Part shown: positions 1 through 7,297 of the stretch, one piece after another
How the letters are laid out: each line of letters begins with the position of its first letter
Numbering within the stretch: the stretch's first letter is position 1
Assembly (NCBI GenBank): GCA_964532655.1
Contig: CAZHMZ010000076.1
Span: 1-16,837, forward strand
DNA from: JAJFTV01 sp964532655
GTDB taxonomy: Bacteria > Chloroflexota > Anaerolineae > Anaerolineales > Anaerolineaceae
Direction: 5' to 3'
Length of the DNA stretch: 16,837 nt
Made by a program: the position numbers and the translations under genes
Notes under the pieces: model-generated
Seen by the model: only the letters and a program-made list of their open reading frames with translations
Told to the model about the DNA's origin: nothing
Database searches by the model: none

Positions 1-239
1 CGCTGGTGCATGACGGGACGAACCTGTACGCCGCCGGGGGCTTCCATACGGCGGGTGGCGTCACCGCTCACCGGATTGCGATGTGGAACGGGACGAGCTG
101 GACGAACCTCGGCAGCGGAATGGATTTCGCAGTGGAAGCCCTGGCGCACGACGGAACAAATCTCTATGCGGGCGGGAACTTCACCACGGCGGGCGGCGTG
201 GCGGCCAGCCTGGTCGCGAAGTGGGACGGCGCAAACTGA
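1..239 (+). CDS. C-terminal fragment of a beta-propeller-like repeat protein
   Basis: The reading frame is open from the window edge (codons from base 3) to a TGA at 237-239, so the start lies outside. It holds one full and one partial copy of a repeat of roughly 45 residues: a D-G-T-N-L-Y-A-x-G-G-x-F/H-x-T-A-G-G-V core, then I-A-M-W-N-G or V-A-K-W-D-G, then W-T-N-L-G-S-G-M. Repeats of this type occur in extracellular, kelch- or Rax2-like beta-propeller proteins; binding target and function are unknown. The protein stops at K-W-D-G-A-N, exactly where the repeat should continue with a Trp and L-G-S-G, so it ends in mid-blade. GC of about 67% is far above the following DNA. Both points suggest truncation at the junction described at about 238 rather than a natural C-terminus. 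Confidence 0.7.
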   Translation, partial: LVHDGTNLYAAGGFHTAGGVTAHRIAMWNGTSWTNLGSGMDFAVEALAHDGTNLYAGGNFTTAGGVAASLVAKWDGAN

Positions 240-958
240 CCGCCGGTTTTAACGCTCCACTGAAGCAATTTCTCATCCGAAAACATCTGGACCAGGTTTT
301 GGAGTAAACCCGGTTTGTATCGCTCCGCATCGAAACCCAGGTTCCAGGTAACCTCGGGCGGGTACAGGCCGGTCAGATATTTTTTCATGGACGGCCAATC
401 TTCACGCGCGGGGGTCCCGATCTGGATGCCCGGTACAAACCTGAGCAGGTTGTTGGTTAAATCACTGCTGACCCAGGTATCACGCACGCAGCGATCCTGA
501 AATTGAAAAGTTTCGTATAAATGGCGGGCAGCCAAATTGTCTTCGCGAACATGCAGCCAGACGGCCCGAATGGGCAGACGCCGCAGATGTTCAAGTGCTT
601 TCGCGGTCAGCCGGTGCGCAATCCCCTGACGGCGAAAGTTGGGATGAACGGCCACATTGGCGATGAGATAGTACCATTCGTGCTTCCAGTAAAACGGGAT
701 GATGCTCAGGTTCCCAATCACCTGATGATCCAGTTCACAAACATAGCCATTGAGCGGATACGAAACCATCTCACCGGCCGTCAGTGCCCAGCGCACCAGG
801 CGTTGATCCAGAGCGGCCTTGCGAATCTGTTCAAGATAGGTAAACCCGTCCGGATCGAGCTGCGAGCCAAAGCAAATCTCAATTAAATCAGCCACGGACA
901 GCATATCAGTGTGTGTGTCCAGAGGTCGAATATGTAACGCGGTATCAATGATGGACAT
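164..958 (-). CDS. GNAT-family N-acetyltransferase, 3' end apparently replaced
   Basis: This protein probably transfers an acetyl group from acetyl-CoA to an amine; the substrate is unknown. The GNAT fold lies at about residues 8-165. The acetyl-CoA-binding motif A is visible as V-A-V-H-P-N-F-R-R-Q-G-I-A (102-114) with the R/Q-x-x-G-x-G/A signature, followed by the helix A-L-E-H-L and the N-L-A-A-R-H-L-Y-E segment (141-149) typical of motif B. A second region (175-240) may be part of a C-terminal domain. Residues 241-264 are encoded by the antisense of the plus-strand repeat gene and probably are not native, so the protein is likely truncated. The ATG at 958 has no Shine-Dalgarno; a -10 box sits 6 nt upstream, which suggests a leaderless transcript. 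It is divergent from clpC. Confidence 0.75.
   Translation of the reverse strand: MSIIDTALHIRPLDTHTDMLSVADLIEICFGSQLDPDGFTYLEQIRKAALDQRLVRWALTAGEMVSYPLNGYVCELDHQVIGNLSIIPFYWKHEWYYLIANVAVHPNFRRQGIAHRLTAKALEHLRRLPIRAVWLHVREDNLAARHLYETFQFQDRCVRDTWVSSDLTNNLLRFVPGIQIGTPAREDWPSMKKYLTGLYPPEVTWNLGFDAERYKPGLLQNLVQMFSDEKLLQWSVKTGGQFAPSHFATRLAATPPAVVKFPPA
234..242. other. Probable rearrangement or assembly junction
   Basis: Two convergent reading frames lose their family-like sequence at the same place. The plus-strand repeat protein stops after A-A-C-T-G-A where its repeat predicts a Trp codon (TGG). The minus-strand acetyltransferase keeps plausible sequence to about residue 240 (K-T-G-G), then continues with 24 residues that are simply the antisense of the repeat gene. 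Hand-counted GC falls from about 67% (1-240) to about 47% (241-300) and 58% (301-420). I infer a DNA join within a few bases of 238; whether it is biological or a contig chimera cannot be told from the sequence alone. Confidence 0.55.
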
Positions 959-964
959 ATAAAT

Positions 965-995
965 ATTCTATCAGAGGCTGAGGCTCGATTGTAAA
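965..995 (-). promoter_or_regulatory. Predicted sigma-70 promoter for the GNAT gene
   Basis: On the minus strand, TTTACA (995-990, 5/6 match to the -35 consensus) lies 19 nt from TAGAAT (970-965, 5/6 match to the -10). Only 6 nt separate the -10 from the ATG at 958, so the expected start site is at or next to the A of the start codon. This implies a leaderless mRNA. The spacing of 19 nt is slightly long. Confidence 0.5.
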
Positions 996-1136
996 TGAAT
1001 AGCCATACCGGTATACTGAAAGTACGATCTGGCCTGGTAATTGCATTGGTAACGAGCAGGCACGTTGCGTTGTTTTGTTTGGGTAAGACGCCGGGTAATT
1101 TCTTATAGAGTTCTTACAAAAATTATGGAATGGCAA

Positions 1137-1145
1137 TGCTATAAT
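1137..1145 (+). promoter_or_regulatory. Extended -10 promoter for clpC
   Basis: TG-C-TATAAT is a perfect extended -10 element (TG at 1137-1138, TATAAT at 1140-1145). No good -35 lies at 16-18 nt, as is usual for extended -10 promoters. Transcription should start near 1152, giving a leader of about 39 nt before the clpC ATG. I see no CIRCE element (HrcA) and no CtsR-type direct repeat next to it, so a classical heat-shock repressor site is not evident. Confidence 0.6.
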
Positions 1146-1190
1146 GCATTTGGAAAGAATAGAATAATTGTTCTTGAGGTTGAATGAAAT

Positions 1191-3725
1191 ATGATGCGAT
1201 TTGATCGTTTTACCGAACGAGCCCAGGAAGCTGCTCAACGAGCCGCCGAAATCATCCAGCGTTACCAACATAATCAAATTGATACCGAACACATTTTGCT
1301 GGCGTTGATTGAACAACCGGAAGGAGCAGTCTCGCAGATCCTGGAGTATATCAAGGTGGAGCCCCACGCGCTGGTGGAGAAGCTGGATTATATGCTTCGC
1401 ACTAGCCCCAAAGCCAGTATATTTGGCGGGGGAGCCGGGCAGATCTTTATCACACCGCGGGTGAAGAGGATTATCGACCTCGCCAATGATGAAGCCAACC
1501 GGCTGCACGATGAGTATATTTCCACCGAACATCTTTTCCTGGCCATTCTAAGTGAGCGAAACACGCCTGCCTCGAGAGTGCTCGAGGTGGCCGGCATCAC
1601 ACGCGATCGCGTGCTTGAGGCCATCACGCAGATCCGGGGCGGGAAAAATGTCAACGATCCGCAGGCTGAATCGCGCTACCGGATGCTGGAAAAATATTCG
1701 CGCGATCTCACCCAGGTGGCCCGTGAACACAAGCTGGACCCCGTGGTGGGCCGCGATGAAGAAATTTTGCGGGTGATGCAGGTGCTTTCACGCCGCACCA
1801 AAAACAACCCGGTTCTGATCGGTGAAGCAGGTGTGGGAAAAACCGCCATTGTGGAAGGCCTGGCTCAGAAAATTGCCGATAACGATGTACCTGAAATCCT
1901 GACCGGCCGGCGCGTGATCCAATTGGATCTGGGCGCCATGATCGCCGGTACCCGTTTCCGCGGTGAGTTTGAAGAGCGCCTGAAAGCTGCTATACAGGAA
2001 GTCGAAAAATCGGAAGGCGAGATCATTCTGTTTATCGATGAACTGCATACGGTGGTGGGTGCGGGAGCTGCTCAGGGAGCCATGGATGCATCCAATATGC
2101 TCAAACCGGCCCTCTCGCGTGGTGAGTTGCAGTGCGTGGGTGCCACCACGCTGGATGAATATCACAAACATATCGAGAAGGACGCGGCGCTCGAACGGCG
2201 TTTTGCACCGGTGTTTGTCGACGAGCCGACCGTTGAAGAAACCATCACCATGTTGAAAGGGCTGCGCGACCGCTATGAAAGCCATCATAAGGTGCGCTTC
2301 TCCGACGAGGCCCTGGTATCCGCCGCGCGCCTGTCGGCCCGGTATCTGGCTGACCGCAAGCTGCCGGATAAAGCCATCGACCTGATGGATGAGGCCGCCG
2401 CAAAACTGCGTGTAGCCTTATACTCTCTGCCCGCTGACCTTAAGGAGATGAAACGGCAAATCGATCTGCTTTCTGCTGAAGAGGAGCAGGCCGGTTTGGA
2501 GAGGAATTACGAACGCGCCGCTCGCAAAAAAGCGGACCGCCTTCGCATTGAAACCGAGTTCAACGAAACCCGCGAAAAGTGGGAAAAAGAATATAAGCTC
2601 GATGAGGTTGTGGAAACCAACGACATCGCCGAGGTGGTGGCTCAATGGACCGGTATTCCAATCACCCAGATGATGGAAACGGAAACCGACCGGCTGCTTC
2701 ACATGGAAGAGCGTCTGCATGAACGGATTATCGGGCAGGACGCCGCTATCAGTGCCATCTCAGATGCCATCCGCCGGGCGCGGTCTGGTCTCAAGGATCC
2801 GCATCGCCCGATTGGATCGTTCATCTTCATTGGGCCGTCGGGCGTTGGCAAGACGGAACTGGCCAAAGTGCTGGCCGAGTTTATGTTTGGCGACGAGGAT
2901 GCGTTATTCCGCCTGGATATGAGTGAATACCGCGAGCAGCACACTGTTTCACGGTTGTTTGGCGCGCCTCCCGGATACGTGGGGTACGAAGAGGGTGGTC
3001 AGTTGTCCGAAGCTGTACGTCGCCGTCCCTACCGCATCATCCTGTTTGATGAGATCGAAAAAGCGCATCCCGAGGTATGGAATGCTCTGCTGCAGATCCT
3101 GGATGACGGCCGGTTGACGGATGGACAGGGTCACATCGTTGACTTCAGAAATACCATCCTGATCATGACCAGCAACCTGGGCACTGAATTTGTCACCCGC
3201 AGCGGCACGCTGGGCTTTGCTCAAAAGCGCGTGACCGATGCAGAGCGCGAATCCACCGAGAAGATCGAGAAAGCCCTCAAGGGTACCTTCCGGCCTGAAT
3301 TCCTCAACCGTATCGATGACATCATCATGTTCTCGCCCCTCACGCAGGAGCAAATGACCAGCATTGTCGATCTGCAGATGACCGAAGTCCACGACCGGCT
3401 GGAAGAACACGGTATTCAGGTCAAATTGACCGATACCATTCGTCAGTGGCTGGCCAAAGAAGGCTATGATCCCGTTTTTGGCGCCCGTCCGCTTCGCAGA
3501 GCATTGCAGAAGTACGTGGAAAGCCCGCTGTCCATCCGTATTTTGAGCGGCGACTTCAAAGATGGCGACGAGGTGGTGGTGGATATCACCGAAGACTCGA
3601 AGATCACCTTTGAAAAGATCGCTGAAAGCCCCAAACCCAAAAAAGGTTCATCCAAAAAGAAGGATGATCTGGATGCAACCCCGGATATCGCCATAGAACC
3701 TGAACCGACTACCATACCCGAATAA
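1191..3725 (+). CDS. clpC: ClpC-type AAA+ unfoldase of the Clp protease
   Basis: ClpC is a cytoplasmic hexameric unfoldase that threads proteins into ClpP. At 844 residues, the order is: double Clp N repeat (about 5-145), AAA-1 with Walker A G-E-A-G-V-G-K-T (211-218) and Walker B I-L-F-I-D-E (279-284), a short UVR-like middle domain (about 410-470, N-Y-E-R-A-A core), and AAA-2 with Walker A G-P-S-G-V-G-K-T (548-555), pore loop G-Y-V-G-Y-E (595-600) and Walker B I-L-F-D-E (617-621). The short middle domain and the L-G-F tripeptide (674-676), placed where ClpA/ClpC carry the ClpP-docking loop, argue for ClpC and against ClpB. The C-terminal tail (about 812-844) is lysine-rich then acidic/proline-rich and probably disordered. 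A weak GAGG lies 11 nt before the ATG. No ctsR or mcsAB is adjacent; a membrane protein gene follows after 4 nt. Confidence 0.96.
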   Translation: MMRFDRFTERAQEAAQRAAEIIQRYQHNQIDTEHILLALIEQPEGAVSQILEYIKVEPHALVEKLDYMLRTSPKASIFGGGAGQIFITPRVKRIIDLANDEANRLHDEYISTEHLFLAILSERNTPASRVLEVAGITRDRVLEAITQIRGGKNVNDPQAESRYRMLEKYSRDLTQVAREHKLDPVVGRDEEILRVMQVLSRRTKNNPVLIGEAGVGKTAIVEGLAQKIADNDVPEILTGRRVIQLDLGAMIAGTRFRGEFEERLKAAIQEVEKSEGEIILFIDELHTVVGAGAAQGAMDASNMLKPALSRGELQCVGATTLDEYHKHIEKDAALERRFAPVFVDEPTVEETITMLKGLRDRYESHHKVRFSDEALVSAARLSARYLADRKLPDKAIDLMDEAAAKLRVALYSLPADLKEMKRQIDLLSAEEEQAGLERNYERAARKKADRLRIETEFNETREKWEKEYKLDEVVETNDIAEVVAQWTGIPITQMMETETDRLLHMEERLHERIIGQDAAISAISDAIRRARSGLKDPHRPIGSFIFIGPSGVGKTELAKVLAEFMFGDEDALFRLDMSEYREQHTVSRLFGAPPGYVGYEEGGQLSEAVRRRPYRIILFDEIEKAHPEVWNALLQILDDGRLTDGQGHIVDFRNTILIMTSNLGTEFVTRSGTLGFAQKRVTDAERESTEKIEKALKGTFRPEFLNRIDDIIMFSPLTQEQMTSIVDLQMTEVHDRLEEHGIQVKLTDTIRQWLAKEGYDPVFGARPLRRALQKYVESPLSIRILSGDFKDGDEVVVDITEDSKITFEKIAESPKPKKGSSKKKDDLDATPDIAIEPEPTTIPE

Positions 3726-3729
3726 GCAC

Positions 3730-5397
3730 GTGGAACGAACCGATATCACAGCTCTTGTCAGATCAAGCTTCCTCTTCAGGCAATACTCTGAAGAGGAAGT
3801 AGATTTGATTGTTGACCAGTTTCGGAGCTGGGATTATGAACCGGGTCAGATAATTTTTGAACAGGGTGCTCCTGCGGAGCACCTTTTCATTGTCTATTGC
3901 GGAAAAGTCTCTGTTTTTCAGGGCTCCCGGCGCAGCAAACGCCCGCTGGGCACCTTTGAAAGCGGCGATATGTTTGGCTATGACATGCTCCGCTCCGGCA
4001 GTGAGTATCAAACCAGCGCGGTTGCCAAAACGGATGCAACCATTCTCTGGCTGGATCAGGAAAGCGCCGCATTTCTGATTCAACAGTTCCCCATGCTGCA
4101 CGAAGACCTGCAAATCCTGTTTGACAGCTATCTGATGGATCTGCAGGTGCCGCTTTCGTGGCGCGAGCCGGATGAGGTAATTTACTTTTTCTCGCGACGT
4201 CACCCATTGGATTTGTTGTTCCGACTGACCCCGTTGCTCAGTTGGGCAGTGATTACGTTTATCATTCTGGCGGTCCTGTTCGGTTCTTTCCCTGGCAGCA
4301 CGCTGCCCTGGATTTTGACCGGTATCAATGTGGGTGTTATTTCGGTCTGGTTTATTTTGGGCGTCATCGATTGGGCCAATGATTATTCCATCCTCACCAA
4401 CCGGCGGGTGGTGTTTCAGGAGAAGGTCATCCTACTGTATGACAGCCGGCATGAGAGCCCGCTGAGGATGGTGCTGGCAGTGACCACCCAGACCGACTGG
4501 CTCAGCCGCCAGTTTGGATACGGCGATATCCTGATACGCACCTATGCCGGGCAGGTGACCTTCCCAAAGGTGCCCATGTCACGCAAAATCGCCGTGCTGA
4601 CCAATGCGCAGGCTGAACGCGCCAAAGCGGGTTTGCAGGTGGAAGAGCAAAATCACATCGAAGAACTGGTGCGTGAAACCATCGGTAACCGTCCGCGCTC
4701 TCGTGAACTGCCCAAAAAGGAAAAAGAAGTCACCCCGCACGTGCAATCCGGAAGCCTGGTGAGCGGTCTGGCCGATCTGTTCAGGCTTCGCAAAGAAGAA
4801 AACGGGGTCATCCATTATTGGACACACTGGTATATCCTGCTCAAACGCATCACCCTGCCCAGTCTGATTCTGCTGGTGCTTGGCATCAGTCTGATCGCCA
4901 GGGTGGCAGGCCTGTTCACCTTCTTTGAAATACAATCGCTGCTGGGAGTGATTCTGGTAACAGGGCCTGTGGCGCTGGTATGGTGGATATATCAGTACCA
5001 AGATTGGCGCAACGACCAGTACATCATCACACCGGACCAGGTGATCGACGTGTATAAAAAACCCCTGGGTCATGAAGAGCGCCGCGCGGCGCCGCTCAAA
5101 AACATCCTCAGCATTGAGTTCGAGCGTTTGGGTTTGATGGGGCTGTTGCTTAATTTCGGTACGGTGTACATCAAAATCGGCGAAACCACATTGACCTTTG
5201 ACTACGTGTACGATCCGTCGGATGTGCAGCGGGAACTGTTCAGCCGGTTATCCGCCCGGGATGAAATACAGAAAAACGAGCAAAAACTGGCGCTGCAAAA
5301 AAATGTGGCCGGATGGATCGAGGCCTATCACAAAGTGACCTCGGAGCAGACCCATCCGCAGCAATATTTCCCGGACAGCGAAAATCCATCGTTCTAA
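3730..5397 (+). CDS. Membrane protein: cNMP-binding-like domain plus two PH-like (DUF304-type) modules
   Basis: Function unknown. Residues about 12-135 form a cyclic-nucleotide-binding-like jelly roll (G-Q-I-I-F-E-Q-G-A-P-A, L-F-I-V-Y-C-G-K-V, G-D-M-F-G). The phosphate-binding cassette is degenerate: F-G-Y stands where F-G-E is usual, and Q-T-S-A where R-T/S-A is usual, so cAMP/cGMP binding is doubtful. Two similar modules follow. Each has a pair of membrane helices (about 161-186 and 193-214; 373-396 and 401-421), then a D-W-A/R-N-D-x-Y-I-L/I-T segment opening a bacterial PH-like domain (about 216-285 and 425-500). A charged linker (300-360) joins them. The start is GTG, 4 nt after the clpC stop, with no clear ribosome site of its own, so translation is probably coupled to clpC. 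A link to ClpC regulation or membrane stress sensing is only a guess. Confidence 0.85.
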   Translation: MERTDITALVRSSFLFRQYSEEEVDLIVDQFRSWDYEPGQIIFEQGAPAEHLFIVYCGKVSVFQGSRRSKRPLGTFESGDMFGYDMLRSGSEYQTSAVAKTDATILWLDQESAAFLIQQFPMLHEDLQILFDSYLMDLQVPLSWREPDEVIYFFSRRHPLDLLFRLTPLLSWAVITFIILAVLFGSFPGSTLPWILTGINVGVISVWFILGVIDWANDYSILTNRRVVFQEKVILLYDSRHESPLRMVLAVTTQTDWLSRQFGYGDILIRTYAGQVTFPKVPMSRKIAVLTNAQAERAKAGLQVEEQNHIEELVRETIGNRPRSRELPKKEKEVTPHVQSGSLVSGLADLFRLRKEENGVIHYWTHWYILLKRITLPSLILLVLGISLIARVAGLFTFFEIQSLLGVILVTGPVALVWWIYQYQDWRNDQYIITPDQVIDVYKKPLGHEERRAAPLKNILSIEFERLGLMGLLLNFGTVYIKIGETTLTFDYVYDPSDVQRELFSRLSARDEIQKNEQKLALQKNVAGWIEAYHKVTSEQTHPQQYFPDSENPSF

Positions 5398-5492
5398 TTG
5401 AAAATAACAGGTAAAATACCCATGCGGCAGTTGGCTCTCAGCGAACTGCTCATTAATTGCTGAAAAACTGGATATGGTTATAAAGGAACGGT

Positions 5493-5999
5493 ATGACTTT
5501 ACGAGAGATTGTTTTCATTCCCGATCCGGTCCTGTATCGGAAAGCCCGCAAAATCACCGAGATTACACCGGCTACCCAGGTACTGATCGACGATATGATT
5601 GAAACTTTACGGGAAGCCCCGGGCGTTGGCCTGGCTGCCCCGCAGCTTGGTGTTTCTGAACGCTTGGTTGTGATTGAGTATGGCGATGATGAGGATGAAG
5701 ATGCCCCGCTCAAGCTGTATGTGGTGATTAACCCGGAGATCATCAAGACCTCTTCTGAAATGGTCAACGGCGTGGAAGGCTGCCTTTCGGTACCGGGATT
5801 AGTCGGCGCTGTGGACCGGCATGAATCCATTGTGGTAAAAGGTCTCAATCGGCGCGGACAGCCTGTGCGCATCAAGGCGGAGGGCTGGCTGGCGCGTATT
5901 TTCCAGCATGAAATCGATCATCTGGAGGGGATCATCTTTACTGATCGGGCTGACAAAGTATGGAAGCCTCAAGAAAATGACGAAGTCGCTGATGTGTAG
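5493..5999 (+). CDS. def: Peptide deformylase
   Basis: Removes the formyl group from the N-terminal Met of new proteins at the ribosome. All three family motifs are present in 168 residues: G-V-G-L-A-A-P-Q (44-51), E-G-C-L-S (95-99, with metal ligand C97) and H-E-I-D-H (139-143, with two His ligands and catalytic E140). The E-G-C-L-S-V-P form matches bacterial type 1 enzymes. An acidic stretch (D-D-E-D-E-D, 65-70) forms a loop insertion before the strand L-K-L-Y-V-V. The ATG at 5493 has an AAAGGA ribosome site at 5482-5487, 5 nt upstream. The 95-nt gap from the preceding gene holds a small inverted repeat (GCAGTT / AACTGC) with no T-run. recF follows 48 nt later. Confidence 0.97.
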   Translation: MTLREIVFIPDPVLYRKARKITEITPATQVLIDDMIETLREAPGVGLAAPQLGVSERLVVIEYGDDEDEDAPLKLYVVINPEIIKTSSEMVNGVEGCLSVPGLVGAVDRHESIVVKGLNRRGQPVRIKAEGWLARIFQHEIDHLEGIIFTDRADKVWKPQENDEVADV

Positions 6000-6047
6000 T
6001 TGTTGATCTGTTAACCGGATCATTGCGTAAAGACTGAAGTTGACCCC

Positions 6048-7265
6048 ATGCATCTGCTGAGACTCTCGCTGACCAATTATCGAGCCTTTACCCGGCTGGA
6101 TATGGAGGTACCAAACCATATCCATCTGGTGGTGGGCGGCAATGCGCAGGGGAAAACCAGTATTCTGGAGGCCATCTACTATCTAGCCACCTTTACGTCT
6201 TTTCAAGCCCAACATGACCGTCAGTTGATTAATTACCTGACCACACAGGAAGCCCTTTCGGTCGGCCGTATTGTGGCAGATCTTGAACGGGCCGGCCGGC
6301 AGCACCGGATTGAAGCCCGGCTGATCCTGGAGAAAAACTACAACGGCAGCGGTCGTTTCCGTAAAGAGATTTTGCTGGACGGCGTGAAAAAGAGCGTGCA
6401 GGACGTGCTGGGTCTCTTTAACGCGGTCATCTTTTTACCGCAAATGACGCGTATCATCGAAGATGGCCCGGAAGAGCGGCGGCGTTTCCTTAACCTGTTT
6501 ATCTCGCAGGCCATGCCCGGTTATGGGGCGCATCTGGCAGTGTATCACCAGGTGGTTACCCAGCGGAATGCATTGCTGAAGCAGATTTATGAACGCAACA
6601 GCGATATCGGCCAATTGGAGTATTGGGATGAGCTGCTGGTGCAGCGGGGATCCGCCATCATCCAGGCGCGCATCCGAGCCATTCACGAGCTGGAGCAGTT
6701 CAGCACGCGCATCCACCAGCAGTTGACACACGAAAGTGAAGTCCTGCGTCTCGAGTATCAGCCTTCATTTGATCCGCTGGTCCGACAAAACGGTCAGTAC
6801 CACCTGCCCATCAGCAGCAAGGATGCCCGCCTGCAGCTTTCGATGGACGAGATCAAGACCGCGTTTCTGCAGCAACTCAAGGCAGCCCGCTCAGAGGAAA
6901 TCAGCCGGGGTGTCACAACGCTGGGACCGCATCGTGATGAACTGCGCGTGCTGGCGAATGGCATCGACCTGGGCGTTTACGGGTCGCGCGGTCAGATCCG
7001 TACGGCTTTGCTCTCCCTGAAATTGGGAGAGGTCAACTGGCTGCACGGTAAATCCGGTGAGTGGCCGGTTTTATTGCTGGATGAAATCATGGCAGAACTG
7101 GATATCCGGCGGCGAGCCGATTTGCTTCAGCATATTGCCGGTTACGAGCAGGTTTTCCTGACCACCACGGATCTAGAGCCGTTTGCGCGCGAGTTTATGA
7201 GCGGCAATACCGTCTGGGAAGCCAGCAACGGTCTGGTGCAGGTGACTAACCAGATCGAATCCTGA
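6048..7265 (+). CDS. recF: DNA replication and repair protein RecF
   Basis: RecF is an SMC/ABC-like ATPase that helps load RecA at single-strand gaps through RecO and RecR. Walker A is G-G-N-A-Q-G-K-T-S (30-38), the ABC-type signature is S-R-G-Q near residues 312-315, and Walker B is V-L-L-L-D-E (341-346) followed by the D-loop-like A-E-L-D. The opening M-H-L-L-R-L-S-L-T-N-Y-R is typical of RecF. Length of 405 residues is a little above the usual 360-380. There is no strong ribosome site before the ATG. Unusually, it is not beside dnaA, dnaN or gyrB but follows def, and it converges on rsmG with a 32-nt gap and no evident terminator. Confidence 0.95.
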   Translation: MHLLRLSLTNYRAFTRLDMEVPNHIHLVVGGNAQGKTSILEAIYYLATFTSFQAQHDRQLINYLTTQEALSVGRIVADLERAGRQHRIEARLILEKNYNGSGRFRKEILLDGVKKSVQDVLGLFNAVIFLPQMTRIIEDGPEERRRFLNLFISQAMPGYGAHLAVYHQVVTQRNALLKQIYERNSDIGQLEYWDELLVQRGSAIIQARIRAIHELEQFSTRIHQQLTHESEVLRLEYQPSFDPLVRQNGQYHLPISSKDARLQLSMDEIKTAFLQQLKAARSEEISRGVTTLGPHRDELRVLANGIDLGVYGSRGQIRTALLSLKLGEVNWLHGKSGEWPVLLLDEIMAELDIRRRADLLQHIAGYEQVFLTTTDLEPFAREFMSGNTVWEASNGLVQVTNQIES

Positions 7266-7297
7266 AATTCTCAATTAGCGAAATAGTAATAGAGAAC

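Noticed and set aside
1..958. Possibility that the full 264-residue acetyltransferase and the repeat protein simply overlap tail to tail
   Set aside because: The last 24 residues of the acetyltransferase are antisense to a clearly coding repeat and the repeat protein stops in mid-unit, so two truncated genes fit better than a natural overlap.
1005..1014. Perfect 10-bp palindrome ATACCGGTAT between the divergent GNAT and clpC promoters
   Set aside because: Short, not repeated elsewhere in the gap, and about 120 bp from the clpC promoter; an operator cannot be supported.
1191..3725. ClpB disaggregase as the identity of the first AAA+ gene
   Set aside because: The middle domain is short and UVR-like rather than the long ClpB coiled coil, and an L-G-F ClpP-docking loop is present.
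5424..5450. Inverted repeat GCAGTT / AACTGC between the membrane protein gene and def
   Set aside because: Only 6 bp with an 11-nt loop and no T-run; too weak to call a terminator.
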